A DNA stretch of 64,000 nucleotides from Glutamicibacter protophormiae (GCF_014647495.1 NZ_BMPH01000006.1:152654-216653), one strand, 5' to 3'; shown: positions 1 through 9,115, counted from the stretch's first letter. Numbers and translations: made by a program. Notes: generated by a model not told the origin, from the sequence alone.

Positions 1-2
1 AG

Positions 3-395
3 AATAATTCGGACGATGGTGCTAAAAGTTTCGCTGAGTACTACTTTTCCCTGATCAATTACTCGATTGAGACAAATGATGTTTCCTTAATTAAAAAGGT
101 AACAACCCGTCAGTGCCAAGTATGCGGAGAAGACATTATTGACCCGGCCGGGCGAGCCAAACAGAAGAATATGTGGCAGGTTGGCGGGAAGCATCATTTT
201 GAAGTTATAGATGTCTATAAAACAGCAAATAATAGAACAGTCGTTTCGCTTAGATACAAAGTTGATGAGTCTGAATTTTATATTATGAAATACAAACCTG
301 AAGCTAAACTTGAAAGCCTTCCGTCAACAATCCTTGCATTGAATCTCCTGTACGACAAGGGTTGGAAAGTAGACAGCATTGTCGGTGAAAGTTAG
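3..395 (+). CDS. DUF6318 family protein, C-terminal part
   Basis: The reading frame is open from nucleotide 3 and stops at TAG 393-395, so the N-terminus lies outside the window. The visible part begins with a segment of the type AKSFAEYYFSLINYSIET, followed by a CQVCG pair of cysteines, which is how actinobacterial DUF6318 lipoproteins read. The family is usually exported and lipid-anchored, with unknown function; the signal peptide cannot be seen here. The next gene starts 6 nt downstream, and DUF6318 genes are often followed by a PKD-like secreted protein, as here. Codon use is more AT-rich than in the housekeeping genes further right. Confidence 0.7.
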   Translation, partial: NNSDDGAKSFAEYYFSLINYSIETNDVSLIKKVTTRQCQVCGEDIIDPAGRAKQKNMWQVGGKHHFEVIDVYKTANNRTVVSLRYKVDESEFYIMKYKPEAKLESLPSTILALNLLYDKGWKVDSIVGES

Positions 396-401
396 CTACA
401 G

Positions 402-1295
402 ATGAGCAAATTATTTGGAATCATCCTATTGTCGTTCGTGATATTTGCGCCGCTTCCTGGTTCTAGTATTCGGATGGAGAGTGACGTAATTTGCCCAGAA
501 TTCATCATGCGTGTAAACCCGAAGGACATCCAACAGTCAAGTGATGAATGTCCCGCGGGGGAAAGCGAAGATTACTCACCTACGGAGCCATGGTTTCAAG
601 AACCCCATAGTACAAAAAAGAAAGAAAAACCCAGATACAAGGTCCGGGAGTATGATACGTGCATTCCAGGAATGGAAGTGGTCCTCGGCTGTAAAAGCAA
701 TCCTGATGTCAAAGCATGCAAAGACGGTTCCTACCCTATTCAACGTCAAGTTGTTGATCTCCAAGGCCTTGTATTGCAGCAATACTCGTATTGCCCAGGA
801 GACCCTGTTCCAACCCCTGAAGGCGCAACGATCCGTGAGGAAGAAATTCGCGTAACGCCTGCGATGTTTAGATCCTTCCCCATACTTGAATCAAGGATAA
901 GCAGCGATCCAGACGGTTTCTCACTGAAAAACGGCAACACCCACTTTTGGGCCATTCGAAGAACTCAAGAGTTCCAGTCCAATTTTTCAGGCTCAGATGT
1001 CCGTATTAAGGCGATTCCAATACAGTGGAATTGGAGTTATGGCGATGGAACTACACGGAGTCTCAATTTTCCTGGGGAAGCCACCCCTGAGCACACCCTG
1101 CATGATGAAACACCTACAAGTCATGTCTATAAAGAAACAGGGCCGTACAGCGTCGGTGTTACAACACTGTATCGTGGCGAATTCAGTGTAGACGGAGGCC
1201 CATGGCAAAGGATCCCAGGTCAAGCCGCTATACCCAGTACGCCGATACAGATCGATGTCTGGAAAACCAAGAAAGAATTGATCGCCAACGAGTAG
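402..1295 (+). CDS. PKD-like secreted hypothetical protein
   Basis: A 297-residue protein starting with a hydrophobic signal peptide (LFGIILLSFVIFAPLPGSS, residues 4-22). The middle has paired cysteines (CIPGMEVVLGC), and the C-terminal third contains IQWNWSYGDGTTRS followed by a HVYKETGPYSVGVTTLY stretch, the hallmark of a PKD-type beta-sandwich (WxxGDG, then a Y..xGxYxV strand). It is expected to be exported and to bind something extracellular; no catalytic motif is visible. It follows the DUF6318 gene by 6 nt, so the two are probably co-transcribed. The Shine-Dalgarno sequence is weak (GGTGA). Function unknown. Confidence 0.75.
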   Translation: MSKLFGIILLSFVIFAPLPGSSIRMESDVICPEFIMRVNPKDIQQSSDECPAGESEDYSPTEPWFQEPHSTKKKEKPRYKVREYDTCIPGMEVVLGCKSNPDVKACKDGSYPIQRQVVDLQGLVLQQYSYCPGDPVPTPEGATIREEEIRVTPAMFRSFPILESRISSDPDGFSLKNGNTHFWAIRRTQEFQSNFSGSDVRIKAIPIQWNWSYGDGTTRSLNFPGEATPEHTLHDETPTSHVYKETGPYSVGVTTLYRGEFSVDGGPWQRIPGQAAIPSTPIQIDVWKTKKELIANE

Positions 1296-1310
1296 TCGAG
1301 CCGGGGCGAT

Positions 1311-2519
1311 TCAGGGCAATGTCCACTCCTCCAAACCGTGTTCAACAGCGTCGTAGATGTCAACAGTCTTCAATGTGCGTTCTAGTGACGCGTTAGCGTC
1401 ACCCTCGGTTACACATGTTTGCGAAGTTGCCACCTGACACCAGGTTACTGGCGCCTTGCTTAGCTGGTGAGGCACCCATTGCAGCTTTGATACGTCCCAG
1501 CTCTCGCCATCTCGGGTGAATGTCGCCTTAACGCTGATTCCTTCGCGATTCAGGATCGTAGGAGTCGCGTGTTTCGCGACCGAATTCCCCAGCCCATACA
1601 CGATCCAGGTTCCCTTGTACTTCTCTATCGGCAGGACAGAGTGCGTATGGTGCATGTAGATGAAATCGAACTCCCCCGAGCTGGCCAAGGCGCGGCCCAA
1701 TTTTCGCTGGGCTTCCGTTGGCCTATTAGTGTATTCAGCGCCTTCATGCACTGCTGCGACAACAATATCGGCCCCACCCTGCCGTGCGGATTTGGCACGA
1801 TCAATGAGCTTTGCCGGGTTGACCCCCGTATCGACGCGCCAATCGGTATCGGCGCTCATGCCGTTCAATGAATATGTTGTGGCTATGACACCGAGCTTCA
1901 CGCCCTTGATATCCATAATGGGTGGTTGTTTGGAGTCCTTCTCGCTTTCATAGCTACCGGTGGAAAACATTTCGTGTTTCGCCAGAGTTTCGAGGGTCCG
2001 CATGACGCCCTTCGTACCGGCATCCACGGTGTGGTTTGTCGCGGTAGTACAACCGTCGTAACCAATGTCGGCCAGATCCGAGACGATCTGCGATGGAACG
2101 GTGAACATCGGATACCCCGAATACGGAGGGGTCCCGATCGGCGTCTCCAGATTGCATATGGCCGCATCTGCGTCCTGAACATAGGGCTTCAGGCCTGCCA
2201 AGAGCGGCTTGAAATCGAAGTCCTTGCCGTGGCCACCGGTTTTCCCAGCAGCCGTAGCTGCCTCATCCAGCAGTTGCGGGTGGAGCAGCACATCCCCTGT
2301 GACCATCAGGGACAGCTCCTGCGGTAGCTCGTTTACAGTTTCTTTCGGGGAATCTGTGCTCGTGGCTGGCTGCGTCGCTTCGAGCTCCGGTGCGGCCGAC
2401 GGTGGCGGCACTGCACTTGGTTGCGTGTTCGGCGAAGCGTTGCATCCAGACAGGAGAGCCGCAGGAAGCATAAGCGATGCGGTCAGCGCAGCGAATCGAA
2501 TCGGCAAGGGAATGGTCAT
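1311..2519 (-). CDS. CapA family lipoprotein (metallophosphatase-like)
   Basis: A 402-residue protein of the CapA/PgsA (PGA_cap) family. The N-terminus is a lipoprotein signal with lipobox LLSGC (Cys26), followed by a Ser/Thr/Pro-rich linker to about residue 68. The metallophosphatase-like core then shows the family signposts: VTGDVLLH, CNLETPIG, TATNHTVDAG, AAVHEGAEY and YMHHTHSVLP near residue 290. In Bacillus, CapA homologues take part in polyglutamate capsule export. Isolated actinobacterial copies have no proven role and there are no capsule genes beside this one. It is convergent with the PKD-like gene (15 nt gap). Confidence 0.88.
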   Translation of the reverse strand: MTIPLPIRFAALTASLMLPAALLSGCNASPNTQPSAVPPPSAAPELEATQPATSTDSPKETVNELPQELSLMVTGDVLLHPQLLDEAATAAGKTGGHGKDFDFKPLLAGLKPYVQDADAAICNLETPIGTPPYSGYPMFTVPSQIVSDLADIGYDGCTTATNHTVDAGTKGVMRTLETLAKHEMFSTGSYESEKDSKQPPIMDIKGVKLGVIATTYSLNGMSADTDWRVDTGVNPAKLIDRAKSARQGGADIVVAAVHEGAEYTNRPTEAQRKLGRALASSGEFDFIYMHHTHSVLPIEKYKGTWIVYGLGNSVAKHATPTILNREGISVKATFTRDGESWDVSKLQWVPHQLSKAPVTWCQVATSQTCVTEGDANASLERTLKTVDIYDAVEHGLEEWTLP

Positions 2520-2612
2520 ACGCCACAGCTTACCCGTGGATGGCAGTTCGCCCTTGGCATGACAGCAGCGTCAATGCAAGCTGCGTCACGTTGACTATGG
2601 GAACCTTATGGC

Positions 2613-4619
2613 ATGTCGAATCAGCTTCTTTCTCCCAGCGAAAACCCTTATCAGTGGCCGGAGTTCCAGGCACTTACTGCCGAGGACTATGTTGTTGCAG
2701 CGCGCCAAGGAGCTGCCTTACAGCTTGAAGAGCTGGACGCGATTACTTCCAACAGCGAACCCGCGACATTCGAGAACACGCTGCTCGCCCTTGAAGCCTC
2801 GGGACAGGTGCTTCGACGCACGCTAATGACGTACTTCACCGTGCTCTCAGCGCACGGAACCGAGGATCTGCGTGCGATCCAAAGCGAGATGTCGAGCATC
2901 ATGACACGCCAGCAGGATGCCATCCACCTAAATGAAACGTTGTTTTCTCGTTTACAAGCGTTAGATCTCAATGCTCTGGAGGGTGAAGACGCGCGGCTGG
3001 CCGATCAGACGCTGAGGGAATTCGAGCTGGCAGGCGCTGCGCTAGGCGCAGAAGCCAAGGGCAAGTTGTCGAAGCTGAATGAACAAATCTCGGAACTTTC
3101 CAGCCGGTTCTCTAATTTGGCATTGGAAAACCAAAACGCACACGCAGTGCATTTTGCCGATGCCGTTGAACTTGAAGGACTAGGTGAAGCGGCCATCGCG
3201 TCGGCGGCTAAGGCCGCCTTGGACGCCGGGTACCGCGATGGTTTCTTGCTGCCGTTGGTTTCTCCTTCCCAGCAGCCTGTGCTTTCCCAACTTGCCCGCT
3301 CGGATTCCCGGCGCAAGGTGCATGAGGCTTCACTCTCCCGCGGGTTGAACTCGACCTTGGAGCTCGCGGCCGAAATGGCATCCCTGCGTGCAGAGCGGGC
3401 TTCGGTACTCGGCTTTTCCAATCATGCCGAAACGGTGCTTGCCGATGCAACGGCGCCAAGCACCGCGGCCGTGGCTGAACGGTTGGCGGAGCTGAGTGCC
3501 CCGGCCGTGCGCAATGCCAACGCCGAGGCGGCAATACTTTCCGAAGTTGCCGGCGGAGCGATCAATGCTTGGGACTGGCGCTACTATTCCGAAAAGGTTC
3601 TGCAGGAAAAGTATTCGGTGGACACCTCGGCCTTGCGCGAATACTTCGAGCTCGAGCGGGTACTGGTCCACGGCGTCTTTGCCACCGCAACCCGTTTGTA
3701 TGGAATCACCTTTGCCGAGCGATTCGATCTGCCCGGGTACCACCCTGACGTCCGCGTCTGGGAGGTCTTCGATGCTGATGGCAGCGCACTGGCGTTGTAT
3801 GCCGGTGATTTCCTGGCCCGCCCCACGAAGAAGGGCGGCGCCTGGATGACCACACTGCGCGACGGCGCATCGTTCCTCGACGAACGTCCGATTGTCACCA
3901 ACACCTTGAACATTGCACCGGCGGCAGACGGTGAACCGGTGCTGTTGACGCTGGACGAGACCCATACTCTGTTCCACGAATTCGGCCACGCCTTGCACGG
4001 CATGTTTGCCAACGGCAAGTACGCTTCGCTATCCGGCACTTCGGTGCCGCGCGACTTCGTGGAATTCCCGTCGCAGGTCAACGAGATGTGGGCGCTGCAT
4101 GAAGACGTCGTCGGCGGATATGCGAAGCACTACGCGACCGACGAGCCGCTGGATCCCTCCGTGCTCGACAGCCTGCGGGCTACTGAATTGTGGGGGCAGG
4201 GCTTCGCGACAACCGAATACCTGGCTGCGAGCGTTCTGGACTGGGCCTGGCACACCATCAAGCCGGGAACGGTGATCTCGGATCCGGAAGAGTTCGAGCA
4301 GCGTGTACTGGCCGATGCCGGATTCGATCCGCAGATGATTGCACCGCGCTACCGCACCGGTTACTTCCAACACATTTTCGCCAATGGCTACTCGGCTGGG
4401 TACTACTCCTATATTTGGAGTGAGGTGCTCGATGCCGACACTGTGCAGTGGTTCGCGGAAAATGGTGGCTTAATGCGGGAAAATGGTAATCGGTTCCGTG
4501 AGGAGCTGCTGTCGCGCGGGAACACGCGCGATCCCCTGAAGTCCTACAGATTGTTCCGCGGACGCAGTGCAGAGGTCGAACCGCTGCTGCGCCGTCGAGG
4601 ATTGGTGAACGCAGAATAA
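2613..4619 (+). CDS. M3 family oligopeptidase (Dcp/OpdA type)
   Basis: A 668-residue zinc metallopeptidase of family M3. The HEFGHALHG motif places zinc ligands at His455 and His459 with catalytic Glu456; the third ligand is expected in the DFVEFPSQ segment about 25 residues later. Length fits peptidyl-dipeptidase Dcp/oligopeptidase A (about 670-690). It has no signal peptide, so it should be cytosolic and degrade short peptides. The stop overlaps the next start in TAATG, so the GNAT gene is translationally coupled. The start was chosen at MSNQLLSPSENP because the family begins just before the conserved NP motif; the ribosome binding site is weak. Confidence 0.95.
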   Translation: MSNQLLSPSENPYQWPEFQALTAEDYVVAARQGAALQLEELDAITSNSEPATFENTLLALEASGQVLRRTLMTYFTVLSAHGTEDLRAIQSEMSSIMTRQQDAIHLNETLFSRLQALDLNALEGEDARLADQTLREFELAGAALGAEAKGKLSKLNEQISELSSRFSNLALENQNAHAVHFADAVELEGLGEAAIASAAKAALDAGYRDGFLLPLVSPSQQPVLSQLARSDSRRKVHEASLSRGLNSTLELAAEMASLRAERASVLGFSNHAETVLADATAPSTAAVAERLAELSAPAVRNANAEAAILSEVAGGAINAWDWRYYSEKVLQEKYSVDTSALREYFELERVLVHGVFATATRLYGITFAERFDLPGYHPDVRVWEVFDADGSALALYAGDFLARPTKKGGAWMTTLRDGASFLDERPIVTNTLNIAPAADGEPVLLTLDETHTLFHEFGHALHGMFANGKYASLSGTSVPRDFVEFPSQVNEMWALHEDVVGGYAKHYATDEPLDPSVLDSLRATELWGQGFATTEYLAASVLDWAWHTIKPGTVISDPEEFEQRVLADAGFDPQMIAPRYRTGYFQHIFANGYSAGYYSYIWSEVLDADTVQWFAENGGLMRENGNRFREELLSRGNTRDPLKSYRLFRGRSAEVEPLLRRRGLVNAE

Positions 4620-5383
4620 TGACGACGATTGCCTCCGCTCAGGAAGCGCTGAGCCACTGGCATCAGGCGCTGGCCGTTGCCACTGGCGGCAAGATCTTTA
4701 CCACCCATGGGTGCTCGTGGGCATGGCAGCCGGTGCGCCGGCGCCTGGTGCTGCTCTTCCCGGAAAACCCGGAACCGGCTGGCCTGCGCCCCGCACTGGC
4801 CGAAGGCATGCGCTTGGGAGCACGCCGCGTGGAAGCCTGGGTTAATTCGGGTGCGGATTCCACGCAGCTCAAGTCCGCGGGGTTCAGCGACAACGCCCAG
4901 GTGTCATGGCATGCCGGGCCGCTGGCCATTCCCATGGACCGCTGGGAGGGAAAGATTCGCCTTGGCAACAACGTTCCGGAAGCAACCGGGGCCGATGCCG
5001 CTGAACTTGCAGTCACGAATCTGTGGCGTGAAGCCTCGCCACAGCTCTCCAGCGGGCACCCTGCGCTGCGCCGGGTGGAGCATGCTCTTGCCCGTACCGA
5101 AGAAGGCAACATTGTCGGCCGCGGTTTCGCTCAGCAGGGCCTCAGCGGCCAGCTGATGATCCATGCGCTGGCTGTCGGCAGCGACTTCCGTCGCCAGGGC
5201 ATCGGCACGGCGCTGCTGCACGGCCTGTCGCGATCGATGATCAACCCGCTGGCTCCGGCCGAAGACGAAGGCCCAACCGAGCTGATCGCAGCGGCAACGC
5301 ATTCCAGTGCCGACTTCTTCACGGCCAACGGGCTGAAGCTGCTCGGCCGCGGACGTCACATGGTGCTGCGTTCCTGGGTCTAG
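4619..5383 (+). CDS. GNAT family N-acetyltransferase
   Basis: A 254-residue protein whose C-terminal half contains the acetyl-CoA binding signature of GNAT enzymes, ALAVGSDFRRQGIGTALL (R-R-Q-G-I-G-T, about residues 180-198). The N-terminal half is longer than a single GNAT domain and may be a degenerate second one. The start codon overlaps the stop of the M3 peptidase by one base, so expression is coupled, and a peptide or amino-acid substrate is a reasonable guess. No substrate can be assigned. A strong hairpin follows 25 nt after the stop. Confidence 0.85.
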   Translation: MTTIASAQEALSHWHQALAVATGGKIFTTHGCSWAWQPVRRRLVLLFPENPEPAGLRPALAEGMRLGARRVEAWVNSGADSTQLKSAGFSDNAQVSWHAGPLAIPMDRWEGKIRLGNNVPEATGADAAELAVTNLWREASPQLSSGHPALRRVEHALARTEEGNIVGRGFAQQGLSGQLMIHALAVGSDFRRQGIGTALLHGLSRSMINPLAPAEDEGPTELIAAATHSSADFFTANGLKLLGRGRHMVLRSWV

Positions 5384-5408
5384 CCTCAAGCTGGAACAAT
5401 TTGCCGCG

Positions 5409-5442
5409 TCAACGGCGGGATCACCACCGGTCCCGCCGTTGA
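5409..5442. terminator. Hairpin between convergent genes
   Basis: Perfect 12-bp stem (TCAACGGCGGGA at 5409-5420 pairing with 5431-5442) and a 10-nt loop, between the GNAT gene (+) and the reductase (-). There is no long T run on either strand, so it is a likely bidirectional but not classical terminator. Confidence 0.65.
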
Positions 5443-5467
5443 TGTGTTCTGGCGTGGACGCCGGAAG

Positions 5468-6028
5468 TCAGCCGCGCTTGCGTACTTCATATCGCAGTCT
5501 CGCAAACGGCCCGGCCTGCCGCGCCTCAACAAGGCGGAGCCGATGGCTGCCGATGGCCCGTGGCAGCAGCGAAGCGCCGGAAGCAACGGTCGCCGGGGCG
5601 ATCGTCAGTGCCAGCTCGTCGAGTTCGTCGATGTCCAGGAACTGGCCGAGCAGTTCGCCTCCACCCAGCACCCAGATGTTCCCGTCGCCAGCGGTTGCAC
5701 GAAGCTCGGGCAGATGCTGGGCGACTTGCCCCTGCAGGAAACGGACATCGGCACCCTCTGGGATCGGAAGGTCCCGATGGGTGAATACATACGTCGGCCG
5801 CTCACCGTAGTAGGCCTGCCACTTTGCGGGTTCATCCATGAACTTTTCATGTTCAAGAACCCATAGGTACGTGTTCGCTCCTTCGACGTGAACTGCGACG
5901 TCGGTGGGCAGCAGACCGGGGTCCGGATCATCGGCGCCTTCCACCTCGAACAGCCACTGCAGGCTGTGGTTTTCATCGGCCAGGAAACCGTTCAGCGTAA
6001 CCGCTGCATCAAAAACTATCTTGCCCAT
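5468..6028 (-). CDS. Dihydrofolate-reductase-family protein (RibD C-terminal domain)
   Basis: A 186-residue protein starting MGKIVFDAAVTLNGFLAD, the typical start of the RibD_C/DHFR-like family, with the GADVRFLQG and IWVLGGGELLGQFL segments (NADPH-binding region) near residues 105-135. Such proteins are small NADPH-dependent reductases related to DHFR and riboflavin reductase, but most actinobacterial members have no known substrate. It is a single gene, facing the GNAT gene. It is not the housekeeping folA: the folate-binding motifs are absent. Confidence 0.88.
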   Translation of the reverse strand: MGKIVFDAAVTLNGFLADENHSLQWLFEVEGADDPDPGLLPTDVAVHVEGANTYLWVLEHEKFMDEPAKWQAYYGERPTYVFTHRDLPIPEGADVRFLQGQVAQHLPELRATAGDGNIWVLGGGELLGQFLDIDELDELALTIAPATVASGASLLPRAIGSHRLRLVEARQAGPFARLRYEVRKRG

Positions 6029-6171
6029 ACCGCTAGTCTAGCCACGCGAGAATTCTTGGCCGTGATCTGCCATTGACAGCCCGAGAGAGCCTGACGATCA
6101 TGAAAGTCCCCATAGATCACAGTGTCTGGCTTGCACCGTGTCGCGGTGCCGACAAGCGGAGGTAAATCATC

Positions 6172-6771
6172 GTGAAAACTCGCATCTCAAGCATGTGCCG
6201 CGCCGGTGGAGCCGTGGCTTCTGCACTCTTGCTCGGCTCGTTGATGGCAGGTCCCGCCGCAGCGGCCAGGCCACCGCTCGGCACCCAAGGCTCCGTGCAG
6301 TCCGCCGTTCACCAGAACCAGAATGGCAAGCGCTCCCCCGTCCGGCAAGCAACCGGAGAACTTGCGGTCCAGCTGGATCCATCTTCGCTTCAGGCAGTGC
6401 CGATTTCTGGCGGCAACCGGTGCCAGTTCACTGTTAACGTCGTACTCCACCTCACCGGCACCGCAGTAGGCGCGGCTTCGGGCACCACCGTCGCCAAAAT
6501 TGATGCGCCGTGCGCCGACGCATTGGCCATGCCTCCGGGGACCTTTTCCGACACGTTCAAGTTCACCGGTGGATTCGAAGGAACCATCGACGGCTTCCCG
6601 AGCGCCGCCCGGGTTACCTACGCCGGAGTCACCCGAGCCGGTGGAGCCGTATCGGCATCGCTGTTCTTGAAGGACGGTCCGTCGATGCTTGCCTGTGTCC
6701 AAGCCCAGGCTGGCGGGCAGGGCACGTATTCGGGACTCCTGCTGCCGGGACATCACCGGGCGGGCAGGTAG
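6172..6771 (+). CDS. Secreted hypothetical protein
   Basis: A 199-residue protein starting at GTG with a strong GGAGGT ribosome binding site 8 nt upstream. It has a Sec signal peptide (basic MKTRISSMCR, a hydrophobic core, then AGPAAAA near residue 32). The mature part is Gly/Ala/Ser-rich with three cysteines and predicted beta structure, and no recognised domain. The last residues (GHHRAGR) are basic and look unrelated to the preceding strand, so a late frameshift is possible. Function unknown; it stands alone between pdxS (convergent) and the reductase gene (divergent). Confidence 0.7.
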   Translation: MKTRISSMCRAGGAVASALLLGSLMAGPAAAARPPLGTQGSVQSAVHQNQNGKRSPVRQATGELAVQLDPSSLQAVPISGGNRCQFTVNVVLHLTGTAVGAASGTTVAKIDAPCADALAMPPGTFSDTFKFTGGFEGTIDGFPSAARVTYAGVTRAGGAVSASLFLKDGPSMLACVQAQAGGQGTYSGLLLPGHHRAGR

Positions 6772-6844
6772 TTCGGAGAACCTGCGTGAGGTCGAACCTA
6801 CACTGCAATGCACCGCGCGGGTTCGCCAACGTGCCGAGAAATGA

Positions 6845-6886
6845 CACGGGGCCGCCCAGCCATTGGAATGGCTGGGCGGCCCCGTG
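6845..6886 (-). terminator. 20-bp stem terminator of pdxS
   Basis: Perfect 20-bp inverted repeat (6845-6864 with 6867-6886) and a 2-nt central spacer, 15 nt after the pdxS stop. It probably stops pdxS transcription and also shields it from the convergent secreted-protein gene. Confidence 0.75.
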
Positions 6887-6900
6887 GAAGCGCTGAGTGC

Positions 6901-7803
6901 TTACCAGCCGCGCTCTGCCAGGCGGTGAGGCACAGGCACGTCGGTCACGTTGATGCCGACCATGGCTTCACCCAGGCCGCGGGAGATCTTGGCCAGCTCA
7001 TCCGGGTTGTCGAAGAAGGTGGTGGCCTTCACGATGGCTTCGGCACGCTGTACCGGGTTGCCCGACTTGAAGATGCCCGATCCAACGAACACGCCGTCTG
7101 CGCCCAGCTGCATCATCATGGCAGCGTCGGCAGGGGTTGCGATGCCACCTGCGGTGAACAGCACGACCGGGAGCTTGCCGGTGGAGGCAACTTCCTTGAC
7201 GAGCTCGTAAGGAGCCTGCAGTTCCTTGGCGGCAACGTACAGTTCGTCCTCCGGCAGTGCGGAGAGCTTGGCGATTTCGGCGCGGATCTTGCGCATGTGT
7301 CCGGTGGCGTTGGAGACATCGCCGGTGCCGGCTTCACCCTTGGAGCGGATCATGGCGGCACCCTCGTTGATGCGGCGCAGGGCCTCACCCAGGTTGGTGG
7401 CTCCGCAGACGAAAGGCACGGTGAAAGGCTGCTTGTCAATGTGGTTCTCGTAGTCGGCTGGCGAGAGCACCTCGGACTCGTCGATGTAGTCGACACCCAG
7501 CGACTGGAGGATCTGCGCCTCGACGAAGTGGCCGATGCGGGCCTTGGCCATCACCGGGATCGACACCTCGGCAATGATGCCGTCGATCATGTCCGGATCG
7601 CTCATGCGGGACACCCCGCCCTGGGCGCGGATGTCGGCAGGAACCCGCTCCAGCGCCATGACAGCGACCGCGCCGGCATCTTCGGCGATACGAGCCTGCT
7701 CCGGGGTGACCACGTCCATGATGACGCCGCCCTTGAGCATTTCAGCCATGCCGCGCTTGACGCGGTCCGAACCGATAATTGGGTTCTGGGAGTTCGAAGA
7801 CAT
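6901..7803 (-). CDS. pdxS: Pyridoxal 5'-phosphate synthase lyase subunit PdxS
   Basis: A 300-residue PdxS/SNZ protein. It makes PLP from ribose 5-phosphate, glyceraldehyde 3-phosphate and ammonia delivered by the glutaminase PdxT. Diagnostic segments are [49 protein letters not shown] (Schiff-base lysine) and the phosphate-binding GEAGTGD. The start MSSNSQNP at 7803 was chosen over an upstream in-frame one at 7992 because family length (about 300) and an AAAGGA ribosome binding site fit it. pdxT is not adjacent, which is unusual. A 190-nt leader with an operator-like palindrome and a small ORF precedes it. Confidence 0.96.
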   Translation of the reverse strand: MSSNSQNPIIGSDRVKRGMAEMLKGGVIMDVVTPEQARIAEDAGAVAVMALERVPADIRAQGGVSRMSDPDMIDGIIAEVSIPVMAKARIGHFVEAQILQSLGVDYIDESEVLSPADYENHIDKQPFTVPFVCGATNLGEALRRINEGAAMIRSKGEAGTGDVSNATGHMRKIRAEIAKLSALPEDELYVAAKELQAPYELVKEVASTGKLPVVLFTAGGIATPADAAMMMQLGADGVFVGSGIFKSGNPVQRAEAIVKATTFFDNPDELAKISRGLGEAMVGINVTDVPVPHRLAERGW

Positions 7804-7859
7804 GGGGGAACTGGTTCCTTTCGATACTGCATAAAAAATGCCGCCTGACACCCGAGGTT

Positions 7860-7913
7860 CTACCGTGGAATTCGGGGAGCGGCGAGGTCGTACACATTCA
7901 TCGTAGGATCCAT
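7860..7913 (-). CDS. Possible 17-residue leader peptide upstream of pdxS
   Basis: An [20 protein letters not shown] with stop TAG at 7860-7862. It is preceded by a strong AGGAGGT with 10-nt spacing, a better ribosome binding site than that of pdxS itself. It ends 56 nt before the pdxS start. No codon run that would suggest classical attenuation is seen. It may be translated or may simply be a decoy start; only experiment can tell. Confidence 0.35.
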   Translation of the reverse strand: MDPTMNVYDLAAPRIPR

Positions 7914-7936
7914 GAAGTTCATTACCTCCTGTGTTG

Positions 7937-7951
7937 CGTAACATTGTTACG
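7937..7951. promoter_or_regulatory. 15-bp palindrome in the pdxS leader/promoter
   Basis: CGTAACATTGTTACG is a perfect 6+3+6 palindrome about 135 nt upstream of the pdxS start and just upstream of the leader ORF. It has the size and symmetry of a dimeric repressor site. It does not match the MocR/PdxR direct-repeat sites known from Corynebacterium, and no regulator gene is adjacent. Confidence 0.45.
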
Positions 7952-8290
7952 ATAGGAGACTTATCCATTGGATCCACTTTTCTCCGTAACAAACGAGAAT
8001 TCGGATCACTACTGGTCAGCTAGAGTTTCCACGGAGTTGTTAAGTCCAGCATGTGAACTAGCTGACTTGTCACTTGAGCCTGCAATGTCGTTGAACCAAC
8101 TGCCACATCTCTTGATGAGCCAACGTCGATCGATTCGATGACAATGAACCGCGCCCCATTCGCTGAGCCATGCAAGGCCGGGGCCTGATCGCACGCTACA
8201 GGAACTGCCTGCACGTGCTCACGGCGTATCCCGGTCTGCGGGATTCGATCGCCGCATTGCCCGCGGGGCATTCTCAACCGCAAAGGAAGC

Positions 8291-8345
8291 GCCGTCCCGG
8301 GAACCAGCTGTCGCGCTTGCGCGACATTAAGGTTCCCGGGACGGC
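8291..8345 (-). terminator. Nested hairpin after the glycerol-phosphate operon
   Basis: A 15-bp outer stem (GCCGTCCCGGGAACC at 8291-8305 with 8331-8345) encloses a second 8-bp stem (8309-8316 with 8319-8326). It lies 19 nt beyond the stop of the glycerophosphodiesterase gene and should end the operon. The remaining gap to 7993 contains one loose 9-bp inverted repeat (8015-8023/8058-8066) and nothing else I can name. Confidence 0.7.
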
Positions 8346-8363
8346 GGAAGGCGCCCATGACAA

Positions 8364-9113
8364 TTAGGACGTCGTGGCGGCCATGACCTGCGCAATCCAT
8401 CGCTTGGCGGCCGCCGGATCGTCGGCGCACACTGCATGGGCTCCAATGGCCAGGGCCTTAAGCACATCGTCCGGGCCCCGCAGCGGCCACAGCGTCGGAA
8501 GATATCCGCGCCGGTGCAGTTCCTGTACGGCTGCGTCACGCACCGCATCGACATTCAGGTGCACAAAGGCCGCCCCGTTGTCCTCGAGCAGGGCGAAGAG
8601 CGAGTCGAGGTCCTCGGTCAAGGCGGTGGTCCCGCCGAGAATGAAACCGCGTGGAATCTGCGGGCAGAGGTTCTTGGCCTGCACCAGTGCTTCATGGTTG
8701 AAGCTGGTGAACTGCAGGCGCCCATGGTCCTGGGGTCGGGCATTGAGGATCGCAGCCGCCGCCGGCACCACACGTGGATCCTTGATTTCGATTTGGATCG
8801 ATGTTGTGGTGGCATCCAGTGCCTCGGTGAGCGTGGGAATTCCCAGCCACTCCCCCAAATCGACGCCCCGAAGTTGTTCCAGGGTCAGGGTCGAGACATC
8901 GACGCCGGAGAGGCTGCCTGGTACGGGGGCGACACGGTCGATGGTCGCATCATGCAGGATGAAGACGTGTCCATCGGCCGAAAGCCTGATATCCAATTCA
9001 ATCTCCGCAACACCGAGCTCTTCGGCATAGCGGTAGGATTCCAGCGTGTTTTCCGGACGATGCGCCATCGCGCCTCGGTGCCCGACAATTCGCGGTCTGG
9101 TGTTCTCATTCAT
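8364..9113 (-). CDS. Glycerophosphodiester phosphodiesterase
   Basis: A 249-residue GDPD-family enzyme (TIM barrel) that hydrolyses glycerophosphodiesters to glycerol 3-phosphate and an alcohol. Motifs: the HRGAMAHRPENTLESYR start (catalytic His, PENT), EIELDIRLSADG (metal-binding E-x-D) and FILHDATIDR (second catalytic His). No signal peptide, so it acts in the cytosol on imported substrate. The start ATG 9113 follows the stop of the binding-protein gene by 2 nt, so it is the last gene of the importer operon. That pairing suggests the importer takes up glycerophosphodiesters or glycerol 3-phosphate. Confidence 0.94.
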   Translation of the reverse strand: MNENTRPRIVGHRGAMAHRPENTLESYRYAEELGVAEIELDIRLSADGHVFILHDATIDRVAPVPGSLSGVDVSTLTLEQLRGVDLGEWLGIPTLTEALDATTTSIQIEIKDPRVVPAAAAILNARPQDHGRLQFTSFNHEALVQAKNLCPQIPRGFILGGTTALTEDLDSLFALLEDNGAAFVHLNVDAVRDAAVQELHRRGYLPTLWPLRGPDDVLKALAIGAHAVCADDPAAAKRWIAQVMAATTS

Positions 9114-9115
9114 CG

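Noticed and set aside
8015..8066. 9-bp inverted repeat GTCAGCTAG with 34-nt loop
   Set aside because: Too short and too widely spaced for a confident operator or terminator.
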